NCBI GenBank assembly: GCA_017538845.1
Contig: JAFYIC010000127.1
Span: 1 to 6,641 of the forward strand
Reading direction: 5' to 3'
Origin: Bacillota bacterium
Lineage (GTDB): Bacteria; Bacillota; Clostridia; Peptostreptococcales; Anaerovoracaceae
DNA length: 6,641 bases
Both the position numbers and the translations under genes were made by a program. Below the pieces are notes generated by a model, which was not told the origin of the DNA, made no database searches, and saw nothing but the letters and a program-made list of their open reading frames with translations. This document shows, piece by piece, positions 6,226 through 6,641 of this stretch (its first letter is position 1; every line of letters starts with the position of its first letter).

Positions 6226-6234
6226 CCTTACCTT

Positions 6235-6477
6235 CTAGAGCTTTTTCAGCTCATCGATGCAATTCTGACATACGTTCTTGCCGTTTATCTGCTGTACGTC
6301 CTCCGCGCTTCCGCAGAAAATGCACGCAGGTTCATATTTCTTCAGAAGGATGCAGTCGTCATCCACATATATCTCAATAGGGTCCTTTATCTCTATGTTA
6401 AGGGTCCTTCTGAGTTCGATGGGTATAACTATCCTTCCCAGCTCATCGACTTTTCTTACTATTCCTGTCGCTTTCAT
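6235..6477 (-). CDS. AbrB-family transition-state regulator with C-terminal Cys4 motif
   Basis: This 80-aa DNA-binding protein starts at an ATG 6 nt after AAGGAG (6489-6484). Residues 1-48 are nearly identical to the swapped-hairpin AbrB domain (KATGIVRKVDELGRIVIPIE, then LRRTL and IEIYVDDD), which dimerises and binds AT-rich, bent DNA. The second half differs from Bacillus AbrB, whose C-terminal domain mediates tetramer formation. Here a short segment carries C52xxC55 and C70xxC73 and ends DELKKL, a likely zinc-ribbon-like knuckle. I recall this short form as common in Clostridia. In Bacillus, AbrB represses stationary-phase and sporulation genes; the same kind of role is plausible here. Only 32 nt separate it from the upstream minus-strand gene, so the two may share a transcript. 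No promoter is visible in that gap. Confidence 0.93.
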   Translation of the reverse strand: MKATGIVRKVDELGRIVIPIELRRTLNIEIKDPIEIYVDDDCILLKKYEPACIFCGSAEDVQQINGKNVCQNCIDELKKL

Positions 6478-6509
6478 TACGAACTCCTTTCAGCTACTAA
6501 GAGATCCCC

Positions 6510-6641
6510 CTATTTGTTCTTTTTTTCCTGCTTCTCTCTTTCCCTTCTTTCCTTCCTTCTGGCTTCTCTTGCTCTATCTCTCTCTTCTTCTCTTTTTCTC
6601 TTTTTTTCTTCTTTCTTTCTGTCTCTTTCTTCTTCTCTTTC
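6510..6641 (-). CDS. C-terminal end of an unidentified gene with a highly charged tail (partial)
   Basis: A minus-strand frame is open from the right edge to a TAG at 6512-6510, 43 codons. Apart from Ala x2, Gln and Asn, every residue is Glu, Arg, Lys or Asp (for example REARRKERREREKQEKKNK at the end). Such a tail would form a long charged single helix or coiled coil, often linked to RNA, ribosome or membrane contacts. The start and any domain lie outside the window, so the product cannot be named. A second minus frame is also open here (to a TAG at 6499-6497), giving a Lys/Glu-rich peptide that includes Pro and Gly. I prefer the first frame because its helix is uninterrupted, but the choice is uncertain. 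The stop is 32 nt before the AbrB-like start. Confidence 0.45.
   Translation of the reverse strand, partial: EREEERDRKKEEKKRKREEERDRAREARRKERREREKQEKKNK

Noticed and set aside
6510..6641. Pyrimidine tract as a microsatellite or CRISPR-like repeat
   Set aside because: There is no regular unit length or spacer pattern; it reads as coding sequence for a charged tail.

Overview
The window looks like ordinary chromosomal DNA of a low-to-mid GC anaerobic Firmicute, most likely class Clostridia. Support comes from the strong AGGAG-type ribosome binding sites, an AbrB-type regulator with a Cys4 tail, a DUF5685-like protein beside a J-domain protein, and a clostridial-style aconitase/isocitrate dehydrogenase pair. 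I cannot place it to genus. I see no mobile element, CRISPR array, tRNA or rRNA.

Layout. Positions 1-2139 are all on the minus strand. Read in transcription order, they hold a DUF5685-like protein (2139-1258), a small J-domain/TPR protein with a seven-cysteine tail (1176-580), a strong terminator hairpin (563-526), and the N-terminal 170 codons of a multi-pass membrane protein running off the left edge (510-1). The first two genes each have an extended -10 promoter. The segment 2140-2435 is a divergent intergenic region. It carries the DUF5685 promoter, a 9-bp inverted repeat, a near-consensus sigma-A promoter facing right, and TTGTAT/ATACA repeats that look like a GntR operator.

Positions 2436-6177 form a compact plus-strand operon: aconitase, an isocitrate dehydrogenase-family enzyme (GTG start 3 nt after the acn stop) and a GntR/FCD regulator (22 nt later). 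Together acn and icd would convert citrate to 2-oxoglutarate, the oxidative branch that supplies glutamate in many anaerobes. The regulator is probably the local controller and may act at the operator-like repeats over the acn start site. No citrate synthase is present in the window.

A GC-rich, probably bidirectional terminator (about 6191-6225) separates this operon from a convergent minus-strand pair. That pair is an 80-aa AbrB-like regulator with a C-terminal Cys4 motif (6477-6235) and, upstream of it, the end of a gene whose last 43 codons are almost entirely Glu/Arg/Lys (6641-6510). The latter lies in a tract that is about 95% pyrimidine on the plus strand.

The least understood part is the DUF5685-like/J-domain pair. 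The DUF5685-like protein carries two Asp-rich segments resembling those of isoprenoid synthases plus a CxxC...CxxHH set, and its partner has a dense Cys tail. That pair is my best candidate for undescribed biology.
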